Part shown: in pieces, positions 12,062 to 22,873 of the stretch
How positions within the stretch are numbered: position 1 is the first letter of the stretch
Layout of the letters: each line of letters opens with the position of its first letter
Assembly (NCBI GenBank): GCA_022701365.1
Contig: JAKUHH010000290.1
Coordinates: 62,001 to 126,000, forward strand
Origin: Mycocentrospora acerina
Taxonomy: Eukaryota > Ascomycota > Dothideomycetes > Pleosporales
Reading direction: 5' to 3'
Length of the DNA stretch: 64,000 nt
Notes under the pieces: generated by a model
What the model saw: only the letters and a program-made list of their open reading frames with translations
What the model was told of the DNA's origin: nothing
Databases searched by the model: none
Translations under genes and position numbers: made by a program

Positions 12062-15000
12062 ATGGTGTTCCTGGGCATCTACCGCGCCGTGTACGACTAT
12101 GTGCCGCAGAGCGCCAACGAGCTCGCCCTGGCCGAGGGCGACGTGCTGATGGTGCTGGACCGCTCGAGCGACGACGACTGGTGGAAGGCCAAGAAGAAGG
12201 GCCACGCCGACGACGACGACGAGCCCGAGGGCCTGATCCCGAACAATTACATTGAGGAGGTGAGTCCACACACATGTACACACAGATGTATATACATGCA
12301 CATGCATGCACACATATGCACACACACATATATATACACACACATACACACATGCACATATATGTACAAATATGCATAGGAACACACCGACTAACATCCC
12401 AGGCTGCCCCCCTCACCCAGGCCCGCGCCCTCTTCGACTACGCCCGCCAGACGGACGAGGAGCTGTCCTTCACCGAGGACGCCACCCTCGACGTCTACGA
12501 CACCACCGACCCCGACTGGACCCTCGTCGGCGCCCACGGCGACTATGGCTTCGTCCCCGCAAACTACATTGAGCTCATCAAGGGCGGCGCCGCAGCAGCA
12601 GCAGGAGCACCGGCCTCAGCCCCCGCCGCCCTCTCGCCCGCCCTGCCTGCCCGCCCGGCCATGCCAGCGCCTGCCGCCGAGTCCGACGACGACGACGACC
12701 TGCAGCCGCCCACGCCCGACAGCCCGCCGCGACCCAGCCCCGCCACCGCCCTGGCCAGCATCATCCAGAACAAGACGGGGCGCTCTGCCATCTCGCCGCC
12801 GCCCAATGTGAGCGCGCCCGCACGGCGACGCGTGCAGTTCACCCCCGACGAGTCCGACGAGGACGTGCCGGCCCCCCGCCTGCCCACTCGAGCGCCCTCC
12901 GACTCCTTCTCCCCGCCGCCCTCGCAGACCAGGCACGCGCGCTCGCCGTCGCCGCCCGCCAGGTCGCCTGTCCCGCGAAACGTCACCTTTGACACGTACG
13001 ATGCCCAGCACAGGGACGACCAGCCGCCTGTCACGCCGCTCTCGGGCTCCGGCTACCACCTGTACAACATCTACGAGTACCTGACGCAGCCGGGCAAGAA
13101 CAAGAAGATGCCCATGACGCTGGGCATCAACATCCCCAAGGGCATGATTATGATTGCGCCCGAGAAGTCGCGCGACGGGCCGCAGCAGGAGTGGAGCGCC
13201 GAGAAGATGGAGTACTACTCGCAGGAGGGGAAACACATCTTCATGGAGCTCAAGCAGCCCAGCAAGAGCGTCGACTTCCACTGCGGCGCAAAGGACACGG
13301 CCACGGAAATCATGTCGGCGCTGGGAGAGCTTGCAGGCGCCGCCAAGGGCGCAGGACTGCGCGAGGTCCTGGCGGCTGGCTCGGGCAGCTCCAATGTGCA
13401 GAAAAAGGGCGTCATGTTGTTCGACTTCATGGCCCAGGGCGACGACGAGGTCACGGTTGGGCTTGGCGACGAGATCCTCGTCCTCGACGACTCGGCAAGC
13501 GACGAGTGGTGGAAAGTGCGGCGACTGAAGAACGGCAAGGAAGGTGTTGTGCCAGCTAACTATGTGGAAATCACAGAAAGCACCCACATTACGACGCCCG
13601 CCGCCCTCACGCGCTCCGACACAAAGGCTCTGCGATCGATTGTAGACCAGAACAGGCGGGACGAAGAGGAGGCAGCTCGTCAAGCTGCAAGACGGAAGAG
13701 GCCGGAAAGTGAAGCACGGACTGATCAGGTAGGACCTGGCCTGCCTCTTCCTTCTCGCGGTTCTAGTCTTATGCAAGCAAATGTTGACCATCGTCGTACT
13801 TCACAGAGATCTAGCAAGCGCGAAACGTCTACGAAGGATTCAAAGTCTACGTCCAAGCCGAGTGAGTTTTTCTTCTGCTTCTTCTTCTTCTTCCGGTTCT
13901 TCTCCTCCACCCTCCTCTCTAATGCTTTCCTCCATCCAATACACCCCAAAGTAGCTAACAAAAATATCCACAGACGCCGCTCGAGTACGCACCTGGACCG
14001 ATCGATCCGGCTCATTCAAGGTCGAGGCAGAATTTGTTACCATCAAGGACGGCAAGATCCACTTGCACAAGACCAATGGCGTCAAGATCGCGGTGCCTGT
14101 TACCAAGATGTCTGTCGAGGACTTGGAGTATGTGGAGCGCGTGACAGGCGAATCATTAGACGACGACAAGCCGCTTTCAGAACTCAAGAGGAAGGGTACT
14201 CAGCGTGCCAAGGATGCTTCCCGGTCACCCGCTGGCCGATCGCCAACTGGCATCTCTGTGCAGAAGAAGCCCGAATACGACTGGTTTGACTTTTTCCTCA
14301 AGTGCGGTGTCAACCCGCAGATATGCGAGCGGTACGCGCAGGCTTTCCACAGGGACCAGATGGGAGAGGAGATTATGCCCGACGTAACGCCAGAGCTTCT
14401 GCGTACATTAGGGCTCAAAGAAGGCGACATTCTTCGTGTGACCAAGTATCTGGACGCCAAGCATGGACGGACGGGAGACCGTGACAAGCGCAGTGTCAGC
14501 TTTGCGGAAGAAGGAGGCGAAGATGCAAATGCTGGTGGTCTCTTCTCCGGCCCTGGCGGTACGTTGCGAAATAACACCCGGAAAGGACGCCCGGCTCCTC
14601 CTGTTCAGACAAACGACGTGGTGGATCCCAAGGCGTTTGAGCAAAATTCGGAGGCGGCCAAAAGGCCTGCCGACTCTACACCTACTCCTTTGGCATCCGC
14701 TCCCGCTCCGGACAAGAAGGTGGACGGATTCGAAGACAATGCCTGGGACGTCAAACCTTCAAGAAGTGTCTCGGCTTCTGCGTCGTCGCCGCCTCCAGCA
14801 CAAGCCGCAGCTGCCCCGGCGCCCGCCCCTGTGGCAAACCCACCACCGACTCTGACAGGCTCTATGAACGATCTATCTCTCTTGGATATGCCTGCACTCA
14901 AGCCTGATGAGATAGCTCAGCCAGCACCTCCAGCGCCGGCCCCAGTAGCACCGCAAGCAACTGCTCAGCCTGCACCAGCTCCTGCTCAACAACCCCAGCC

Positions 15001-15932
15001 CACGGGTGCAACCATGTCCTTGTTCGATCAGGTCGCTGCGATCAAGGCCATGACTCAACCCCAAAGCCTTGCTCCCCCTCGTGCCCGGCCACAGGCCCCT
15101 CAACAACAAGGTCCTGGAGGTCTAATTGTTCCACCGCCACAGCGATCTTCGTCTGCTCCCCAAAACCCGCAGCAGAGTGCTTTTGGTCCTCCTCCACCGC
15201 TGCAGCCTCAGTTGACTGGGTACGTTCAGAATCCTAATATGCTGACCCAGGTCGCACCACCTGGACAGAGCCTACAGGACATGCAAAACATGCAGCGTAT
15301 GCAACAGCAGATGACTGGATTCCCACAACAGAACCCGGGATTTAATGGTTTCCCGCAGAACGGTATGATACCCCAGCAGACGGGCTTCAACCCCATGCCG
15401 CCACAGATGCAGCCACAACAGACTGGGTTCGCGCCCTTCCAGCAGCCTCAGCAAACAGGGTTCCAACAGCCGCAGATGACTGGCTACCAGCAGCAGAGCT
15501 TCCAGCAAGGGTTCCAAAACGGCAGTCCATTTGCCGACCCACCACGAGCGCCGTTTCAACCCCTGCAGTCCCAGGCCACAGGGTACAACAACTTCCAGCC
15601 ATTACCTCTCAACCCGCAAGCTACGGGTATCAACCAGTTCCTACCGCCAGCGCTTCCGGCCCAACCAACGGGTTACCAGGTACCGCCCATGCCGCCCATG
15701 CCACCCATGCCACCCATGCCGTCCATGCCCCAAGCGCAGCCGTTGGTGCCGCAGCGAACAGGTCCCGCACCAAGCATCAAGTTTGGCGTACAGCCGGCAA
15801 AGAAGCTGGTGGCGCAGCCTACCGGGAGGGCGAACCTCGCTAATGCTAGTAAGTATTGCTTTTTGCAGTTTTGTACGGATAGTCTTGTTGCTAACCAGTG
15901 TTGCAGCTCCTCAAAACCCATTTGGTTTTTAA
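12062..15932 (+). CDS. SLA1: Actin-patch endocytic adaptor Sla1
   Basis: Five exons: 12062-12259, 12403-13728, 13807-13861, 13974-15848 and 15907-15932, for 1159 residues. SH3-1 covers about 3-66 (ALYDY-like AVYDYVPQ ... NNYIEE). SH3-2 covers about 73-125 (ALFDYARQTDEELSF). SH3-3 covers about 398-457 (WWKVRRL ... VPANYVEI). SHD1 follows from about 527 (TWTDRSGSFKVEAEF), then the SAM-like SHD2 near 627-690 (YDWFDFFLKCGV). Residues about 930-1130 carry ten or so L/IxxQxTG-type repeats, the target of Ark1/Prk1 kinases in yeast. The protein ends in PQNPFGF. Sla1 links cargo, clathrin and Las17/WASP at endocytic sites. The exon 2/3 intron (78 nt, donor GTAGGA) is in frame without a stop and may be optional. 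Confidence 0.95.
12262..12378. repeat. CA/TA microsatellite filling SLA1 intron 1
   Basis: Most of the 143-nt first intron of SLA1 (12260-12402) is ACAC/ATAT/GCAC alternating purine-pyrimidine repeat. Normal GTGAGT and CTAAC-ATCCCAG signals stand at its two ends. Confidence 0.8.
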
Positions 15933-16141
15933 TTCAGAGGTTCGCACTTTTATGGTTGTGTGTGGGCTCACTTGCTGTTGCTGTTGCTGTTGTCGTCGTC
16001 GTCATCATCATGTCCAGGCGTCTTGCTAGATATCCTCATCCTCATCGCCATAAACAAAACATGTACATAATCTTTTTTTTCTTTGGCGGAGATTTCGGCT
16101 TCTTGGGCGACTGTGATTTGCACTGCACTGTACTGCACTAG

Positions 16142-16173
16142 GTGTTTCCTCCCTCCCTCCCTCCCTTCCTCCC
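16142..16173. repeat. (CTCC)n microsatellite
   Basis: CCTCCCTC units repeat about seven times, forming a polypyrimidine tract 3' of SLA1. Confidence 0.8.
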
Positions 16174-16294
16174 TCTTCCCCTTATTTAAACTCCTCCCAC
16201 CCTACATAGCATTTTTTTTATTCCTAATGTTTCTCGTTTGCCATGTGTATGTGTAATGTATAGCACCTGCTTGCCATCTTTTTATGCGCTCGCG

Positions 16295-16355
16295 CGTGTG
16301 TGTATACATGTGTATATATGTGTGTGTATTTGCATGTGTGTGTATGTGTGTGCGC
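16295..16355. repeat. (TG)n-rich microsatellite
   Basis: Interrupted GTGTGT/ATATAT repeat on the + strand. It is the complementary type to the CA repeats upstream of and inside SLA1. Confidence 0.8.
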
Positions 16356-16671
16356 GCCGTAAGTTGATCACGGTGGTAGGTAGTGCAGCGTGTTCCGCGT
16401 GTACATGTGGCTTGAACGCCACGTACGCGTGCGCGTGCGCATGTGCATGTCCATCTATTAGGTATATTGTTTGTGGCTGAGACGGCGGCAAGTGCTAACG
16501 TAGGTCAAACGGGGGATGGGTGCGCTCTGGAACGCGACAGGAAAGAAAAAACTCCCCCCTTCCCTCCCCCTCCTCTCTGCCGATGCGTGATGTATACGAG
16601 TAGTCCATGATCGAATCGCTGCGACGGGGGAGGGAGAAAAAGAAGGACCGAGAGAGACGGGATGGACGGAT

Positions 16672-16712
16672 GGGATAGATGGATAGATGGATAGATGGAT
16701 AGACAGATGAAC
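16672..16712. repeat. (GATG/GATA)n microsatellite
   Basis: GATAGATG repeats in about five tandem copies. Confidence 0.85.
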
Positions 16713-16849
16713 AGAGCAGATGCTACTCTACGAATATGATTGAGGGGGAAACCACAATGTTATGGCAATATTCATCATCATCATCATTGTCGTAATCAAC
16801 TACCACCTTCTCCATTCCACCTCCCCTCCTCTCCATCCGTAACAACCAG

Positions 16850-16873
16850 CCAACCAACCAACCAACCAACCCC
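16850..16873. repeat. (CCAA)n microsatellite, left arm of inverted pair
   Basis: About five and a half copies of CCAA. They are complementary to the (GGTT)n run at 17212-17238. Confidence 0.85.
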
Positions 16874-17100
16874 ATGCAGAAAAAAAGCCACACTCACTCT
16901 CCCCCCTGTCCCGACGCAAAAACCAAGCTTCCCGCCAAGAAGAGCTTAGCACTCTTGCCGCTGCATGGGTCCAGCCCTGCACACTCCACTTGTCTGCGTG
17001 TCTGTGTGCGAGTGCATGTGCATGTGCACAGCCAGCCAGCCAGCTAGACCCACTCGTGTAGGGCAGGGTGGGTTATTTCGCTCACTTGGGAGGGATTTTA

Positions 17101-17143
17101 ATCAAATCAAATCAACTCAAATCAAATGGAATCAAATCAAATC
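17101..17143. repeat. (ATCAA)n microsatellite
   Basis: Imperfect ATCAA pentamers repeat about eight times. Confidence 0.8.
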
Positions 17144-17211
17144 GTGGCGCATGCTTCTGCGTGATGGCATGTGGGATGATTGATGGGAATGTAAGGCGCG
17201 GATGGTAGGTA

Positions 17212-17238
17212 GGTTGGTTGGTTGGTTGGTTGGTTGGT
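17212..17238. repeat. (GGTT)n microsatellite, right arm of inverted pair
   Basis: About six and a half copies of GGTT, continuing into GGTCGG variants. Reverse complement of the repeat at 16850-16873. Confidence 0.85.
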
Positions 17239-17323
17239 CGGCCGGTTGGTCGGTCGGTGTGGCTGGAGCTATCGGTGTGCATGTCTAATCCCGAGGGAGG
17301 AGGCGGAGTTTGTGCTAGAGGGA

Positions 17324-17362
17324 ATGGGATGGAATGGAATGGAATGGTATGGTATGGTATAC
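17324..17362. repeat. (GGAAT)n / (GGTAT)n microsatellite
   Basis: Pentamer GGAAT repeats pass into GGTAT repeats, with one base differing between the two halves. Confidence 0.8.
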
Positions 17363-18059
17363 GAGATTTGGAAGGGGTTGCGGTTGCGGGTGCAGGTACA
17401 GGTACAGGTAGATACGGGTACATGGGAAAGCTGGAGACTGGTTAGTTGGATGGTTGGTTGATTGGATGGATGCATGAATGGTTGCTTCTTCTCTGCACGG
17501 GGCAAAGAATCGTCGTCTTTCAGTCTAGAAAGTATGACGATCTTGATGGCGATGAGCGGCCAATAGCGCGGCATCGGCGAAAAGTCTGGGTGAGAGGAGG
17601 GCTGCTGCCATGGGTTGAACGTGATGGGCGAGATGCATGGGGGTGGGATTAGCGGCGATAGCTCCGGTTGGAACGGGAAAGTAGCTGCGAAGCTGGAGAG
17701 GGGAGAGAGAGGGCTTAAAGATGTGGCTCATTCCCGCGGCTTTATTAATTGAAAGTGGATCGCTGTTTCCTCTCCCTGCTTCCTGCTCTTGTTTACTCAC
17801 CTTCTACCTCGCGTATTCTTCGCTCGATACCTACTCGACTTTGCGACTTGAAAACATCTCTGGATTGCTGTTTACGTCACACGGACATTCAAGACTGAGC
17901 ATTGATTGCGCGGCTGCAAACCAAACCGTCACACTACTCCTTCCCGTCGCGCAAAACGAACAAAAGTTCCACCGACCCGTCGATACGCAACCCTGCGCTT
18001 TAAAACACCTCGTTCTTCGATCAAAGTTCACATAACTCACCACATCCAACAACACAATA

Positions 18060-18735
18060 ATGTCTGCTCAAGGATACTACCAGCAGGGCGGCGCGCCCCA
18101 ATACCCACAGCAGAGGTATGCATTCTATACACACAGCTCACCACCCACCGTTTTCCATCGTCGAATTTATCCTTGTTTCTGCGATTCTCCAGAACACCCA
18201 TCTATCTCACAAGTTACAAACAAACTAATGCGTGTGTAAAATAGCTACCCTCCCCAGGGCCAGCCCCAGTATCCGCCCCAGCAGCAGCAGCAGATGTACT
18301 ATGGTCCTCCGCAAGGCCAGCCCCAGTACCAGCAGGCGCCGCCGCCCAAGCAGAAGAAGGACAGGGGATGCTTGGCTGCCTGGTAAGTCGCTTTCTTTTT
18401 CTTTTTCTTTTATCCTGGGGAAGAGGAGGGGTAGATGTGAGGAAGAGGCACACTCGACTGTTGTCTTGCTTCCAATGTACAAACCTGTTTTACTCGCTGC
18501 TTTTAGACGGTGGTGGGTTCTCCACTAGACGTCAAGCTAGCGCGTGGTGTTGTACCTCTGGGATTCGGTAGCTGTTGAGGAGGAAGAAGAAGATTGCATG
18601 ATGAAAAGATGTGGATTTGACGGATTAGGGCTAACGAAAAACTATAGTCTCGCGACATTGTGCTGTTGTTTCGTGTGCGAGGAGGGCTGCGAGTGCTGTA
18701 TTGATTGCTGCGAGTGTGCAGAGGACTGCTGTTAG
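18060..18735 (+). CDS. Small CYSTM-like cysteine-rich membrane protein
   Basis: Three exons, 18060-18115, 18245-18382 and 18648-18735, give about 93 residues. All junctions have good signals (GTATGC...ATAG, GTAAGT...CTAACG...ATAG) and keep frame. The N-terminus is Gly/Tyr/Gln/Pro-rich (YPPQGQPQYPPQQQQQ). After a Lys-rich stretch (KQKKDRG) comes a short hydrophobic segment packed with cysteines, CLAACLATLCCCFVCEEG, ending in CC pairs. This layout matches the eukaryotic CYSTM group: a Pro/Gln-rich N-terminus and a C-terminal Cys-rich transmembrane module, tied to stress tolerance. Many of the cysteines are likely palmitoylated; that is inference. The second intron (265 nt) is the longest in the window. 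Confidence 0.75.
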
Positions 18736-19333
18736 ACGGCCAGTGGCGAAGACGAGAGGGAGGAGATGAATGTGCTGAATGGGAGACGGAACTAAGGGCG
18801 TGTGTACACATTTGTGCGGCCTATCAAACTTTCTTTTGTTTACGTGCGTATACCGAGAAGACTACTACTTATTTCCTCTTTATTACGATCTCTAATTTCA
18901 ATGTCTACGTTGTATTCTTGAGGAATTTGATCAATGTCTTGTGAGGCGTTTTTTCTCGGTCCTGATGAGTGCCATTGCGAGGGCGTCGCAGAATACTGTC
19001 ACGATGTTTGCTTCTTACTTAAAACTTTCCCGAAGCTTGTGGTGTGTCAGTTGGTAATACTGCAGCGTTGTATAGCAAGGGTGACACCCCACACTATTCT
19101 GTTGGTCACTTGCTGTCATGTTCGTGTCAGAGAAGGTGTGACATTCGCGGGCAACAATGTTGTGATTGTAAGTCGAAACTATTATACAATAATAAACTCA
19201 TTGCGTAGTCAATTCAGTTTTATCTCGTCTAGACTGATATTTTTTGAGATGGTAATTTATTTATGAGTGACCTAATTTCAAGCACACTATCCTGGCAATG
19301 TGCTTGGAAATGTGCCACAACGGACATATAATG
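18736..19333. other. Convergent intergenic region
   Basis: 3' ends of the CYSTM-like gene (+) and the acidic protein gene (-) face each other across this stretch. I see no gene inside it. Confidence 0.5.
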
Positions 19334-20938
19334 CTAGTCAGTGTCGACTATGCTCCATGTCTCTGAGCTCCCAGCTGATGCTAGGTCCCATCCACTATCC
19401 ATCTCAGCCTCACTTGTTTCTACATCCATGTCTGAATCATCCATGTCTGAGTTGTCCACATCTGAGTCGTCCACATCTGAACTATCCACCTCTACCACAT
19501 GCGATGCCTCTTCCAGAATAATCTCCCTCCCCTCCCTCCCAACCCACTCGACAAGGCTACACCTCTGCTTCTCCTCTGGCGCTGGTAAAGCATCCATCTC
19601 ATCCCCATCTCTAAACTCCCTACAATAGCACTCATAGTACATGCTCCCATTCCCTGCACAACAGTGCGGACACGGGATCGGCGCCTCTCCCCAATCCGCG
19701 GCAGGATCCGTACAGTTCCCACTATATCCAATCTCCCAGCACCCCGACATATTGCGGTGCCACGCCCAGTCGTACTCGCCAAACCATGCATACCCGTTGA
19801 TCGCACGGAAATATGAGGTACCAACACGACGGCAGCGCTTCACCCACCATTTGTTTGGCGTGAGAACCGAGCGGAGGAGTGCGTGGCCGAGGGCGTCGTA
19901 CGCATTCGTGGGAAGAGTAGTTGTGCTAGGGTCGCCGACGTATACATTGCACTCCTTTTCATACCTCGAGCCCGTCTTCAGTGTGGTCCAGACGGCGGGC
20001 TTGAAGGAAGTCAGTGCACCATGGCGCATCCTGCTCTCCTTGACTCGTTGCATTTCTGCAATCCGGCGCTGACACCATGCCGCAAAGGTTTCACCGAATT
20101 GAACATCCTGCTCACGACTCTCAAACGTGTCGGCATTGTGGTGCAGAATCGCGTACCGTACAACATCGTCATTTATGTTTGCAACGTACTCGTCAAACTC
20201 CTCGGGCAGTCGGATATCCCACTCCACATATCCATGCCTCGCCTCCTTGAAGCCATCGGATTTGTAGCATGGCACGTATTTCTGGCTCTCCTGTACCGCA
20301 CACTTGACCCGTTCACGCTTCTCTCTTTTGTTCTTCGTGCGCTGCTCCGTCTGCCCTTGTTTTCTGCACCTGTAGCTGTTACACCCGCCTTTGTTCTCGC
20401 GAACTTTTCGCTCTCTTTGCTTCGCGCGCGCTGCAGAACGCAAGTCACCAAAGGGGTGCGTGATCCAGCGGCCTGCATTGACCATGTGAGATTGCGCAGC
20501 GGAGTCTGCTGCATATCTTTGGTCTGCTTCGTAGTCCGAAAGTGTGCTGTCACAGTTCCGAGGGGAAGAGTACGATTCGAAGTAGTAGTATTCGAATTCA
20601 ACTATTTCTGAGCAGCCCCAGGAATCGGGGAAGAGGTCGTGTTCGAAGTGACACCAGGGGCAAGCCTGACAGAGGGATGGTGCAGGTGAGAGAGACTCGC
20701 CTTCTTCTGAGAGGACTGAGGGATAGGAGGAAGATGAGATGATGGATTCTGAATCTGAAATCATTGTCAAGTCCTGAAGGTCGTGGTTGAGCAGCTGCGC
20801 TGTAGCTTTGTTGCAGGCTCCTTGGATGCCGTTTACTCTCGTACTGTACCAGCGAAAGGAACTTCGACGGTGTTTTCGAGATACATGAGTCCTTTCCTCC
20901 TCGGAATCAATACTGTAGAACTCGTCGTTGGAGTACAT
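19334..20938 (-). CDS. Protein of unknown function, Cys-cluster and acidic tail
   Basis: An intronless minus-strand frame. The ATG at 20938 (MYSNDEFYSIDSEEE) gives 534 residues. The frame stays open 85 codons further upstream, but that part reads like untranslated leader, so I take the internal start. A cysteine group lies near 165-180 (CQACPWCHFEHD), and a second group near 410-440 includes CPHCCAGNGSMYYECYC, which could bind zinc. Between them are basic Arg/Lys patches (RCRKQGQTEQRTKNKREKRE). The last 70 residues are acidic with repeated S-D-V/M-D-D/N units. I do not recognise the family. A metal-binding regulatory protein is possible but unproven. It marks the left edge of the AT-rich island. 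Confidence 0.6.
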   Translation of the reverse strand: MYSNDEFYSIDSEEERTHVSRKHRRSSFRWYSTRVNGIQGACNKATAQLLNHDLQDLTMISDSESIISSSSYPSVLSEEGESLSPAPSLCQACPWCHFEHDLFPDSWGCSEIVEFEYYYFESYSSPRNCDSTLSDYEADQRYAADSAAQSHMVNAGRWITHPFGDLRSAARAKQRERKVRENKGGCNSYRCRKQGQTEQRTKNKREKRERVKCAVQESQKYVPCYKSDGFKEARHGYVEWDIRLPEEFDEYVANINDDVVRYAILHHNADTFESREQDVQFGETFAAWCQRRIAEMQRVKESRMRHGALTSFKPAVWTTLKTGSRYEKECNVYVGDPSTTTLPTNAYDALGHALLRSVLTPNKWWVKRCRRVGTSYFRAINGYAWFGEYDWAWHRNMSGCWEIGYSGNCTDPAADWGEAPIPCPHCCAGNGSMYYECYCREFRDGDEMDALPAPEEKQRCSLVEWVGREGREIILEEASHVVEVDSSDVDDSDVDNSDMDDSDMDVETSEAEMDSGWDLASAGSSETWSIVDTD

Positions 20939-22873
20939 AGCTTTTCTGTGTTGCCAACTCGTAGATGTCTGTCCGAGAAGTACACTCAATAAAGAGGACT
21001 CCTTGATGGGGGAATTGGAAATGTGACGGAAGATGATGAAGCAGATGGTGAATGAGAACAGAATATGTGAAAAGTATGCGAGATTATATGCATGTGACAA
21101 AAGCATAAGCAGCACGCCCAAATATAATATCTTCGGGCGAAGTATCGCCCAGCTGCGCCCTCGGCGCCCTGTTGAGGGCGAAGCGCTCAGCAAAGGGCGG
21201 GGATCTACAACCAGATTTGGAAGTTTAGCAACTTTTCATCAGGGTTCGATGGAATCAGATTCATTCTGATGGTACAAGTGAGGCAGAGTAATTGTGACTC
21301 CTTGATTCATGGTGCTTATGACGAGGAGATAGTTGCTGACGTTGATGGGCAGTGCAGTCACAGCCACACCACCTGCAGCCAATTAGGTGTCAACCCTACA
21401 TTGCTGGGCATGCGGTTGCTAAAAGGCAATGTTTATTACATAAACTACTTTCTGAATATCGAGTTTTGGTTTGTTCGTGATGATATGCAGACTCAGATTC
21501 TTGAGTTAGATGATCCAGTTGAGTGGGAACGGCATCACGGGATATTTACGATGGCGAGTTGACGTGAATCAAAGTCATTTATCTCACTGCAGTGTTCAAC
21601 TGGAAGGAATCTTGCCGTCCCTGGTTTGCCGTTTTTCGAAGCGCTTAGACATTGCTACCTACAATGCAATGCATGCGGAGGGTACATTTTGCAGTGGGCA
21701 TATTGTGCAGATCAAGATGCACAGTAATCTTCTATTAAGCATCAGGCTAAACTTTGTTAATTAAGAGATTTTAACTTTTTAGACATTTTCTCGTCTTGCT
21801 CGATCCTAGCGATTTAGAGAGCTGCTCTGTAACCTGTTCAACAACTTCAGCACCATTGAAACCAAAATCACCCAAACGTGAGGCAAGGTCATATGTTATA
21901 CCATAAAACTAGGTTACCATCTCGTTTGCTAGCGTAGTACTGAGCTTCAAACCCTTAACTTCAGGTTAAAAATGTTGTCGTTTCCGTGGAATGTTACTGA
22001 GTGACTCCTGGTAGGCCAGCATTGTCGCCGCTACTATAGCCTGCTATGGAGTTGAAATAAGTCACTTTGTAAACATAATCTAAGCACTCGATTTTATTAG
22101 CTTTTTCGTTCGCGGAGTCCTGAACGATACATAACTCATCGAGCCAGAAGTATCTTAATTTTGGAGTCTTGCACGTATTGCAAGCGTCTAGGATAGTATT
22201 CGGAGAAATGCTGGCATACTCACGTAGTGCACAGGTTCATGTGAGGCGTAAATACATGTCTTGGGTTAATGATAGTGTGTTGGCGTTGCCCCTAAAATGG
22301 CTAAGCACTACGTAACGGCAATTCTTGGGCACGTTGATGATACACTCCCGTTGAACGTTGATTGTTCTCAATGAAATCAAACTACTTGTAGCAGGCAATG
22401 CGATTTTACTAAGTTAAACTACTAATTAAGGATTGAAGATCCGTCGAAACTTCGAAAACTAAAGCTCACTAAATCTAGTCTGCTGCAGATACAGAAAAAT
22501 ATTAGCTTGTTCGTTGAAAATTTTATTTCTGAACCTTGCTTTTGCCGACTCGGAACTGGCTAGCAGGGTTCTTCTAGAATCCTGTTGCTACTGCAGGTGA
22601 AATATGGTTGCTTATGAAGCAGGCGCTTACAGTTTACATGTAGGCGGTTGCGCTTACGGCAACATCTTGGAGAAAGGTGCTTGTTTCATTAATGGGCTAG
22701 TTTGTTGAGAACAACACTCATATCTATATATGTGTGCGAGTAAGAAGAATGTGAGAAATTACAGAACTATAGTATCATATTATTGTGCAACAAAAAACAT
22801 GGCCATCAGAATATTTTGGTAAGGCATATCACACTAATCTTTTTTCCACATCTTCCATTCCGCCTGCTTCCAG
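20939..22873. other. AT-rich intergenic, left edge of island
   Basis: Base composition shifts visibly to A/T from about 21.7 kb. No gene is supported. Reading frames at 21.3-21.8 kb are short and lack family features. Confidence 0.45.

Larger units (their letters stand above)
15933..18059. other. Intergenic, microsatellite-rich
   Basis: No gene is supported between SLA1 and the CYSTM-like gene. From 16.14 to 17.46 kb the DNA is packed with different simple repeats, listed separately. The last 300 bases have the look of a promoter and leader for the gene at 18060. Confidence 0.55.

Noticed and set aside
12616..13791. 391-codon antisense frame across SLA1
   Set aside because: It overlaps SH3-bearing exons on the other strand. 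The Arg/Gly-rich text follows from GC-rich codons.
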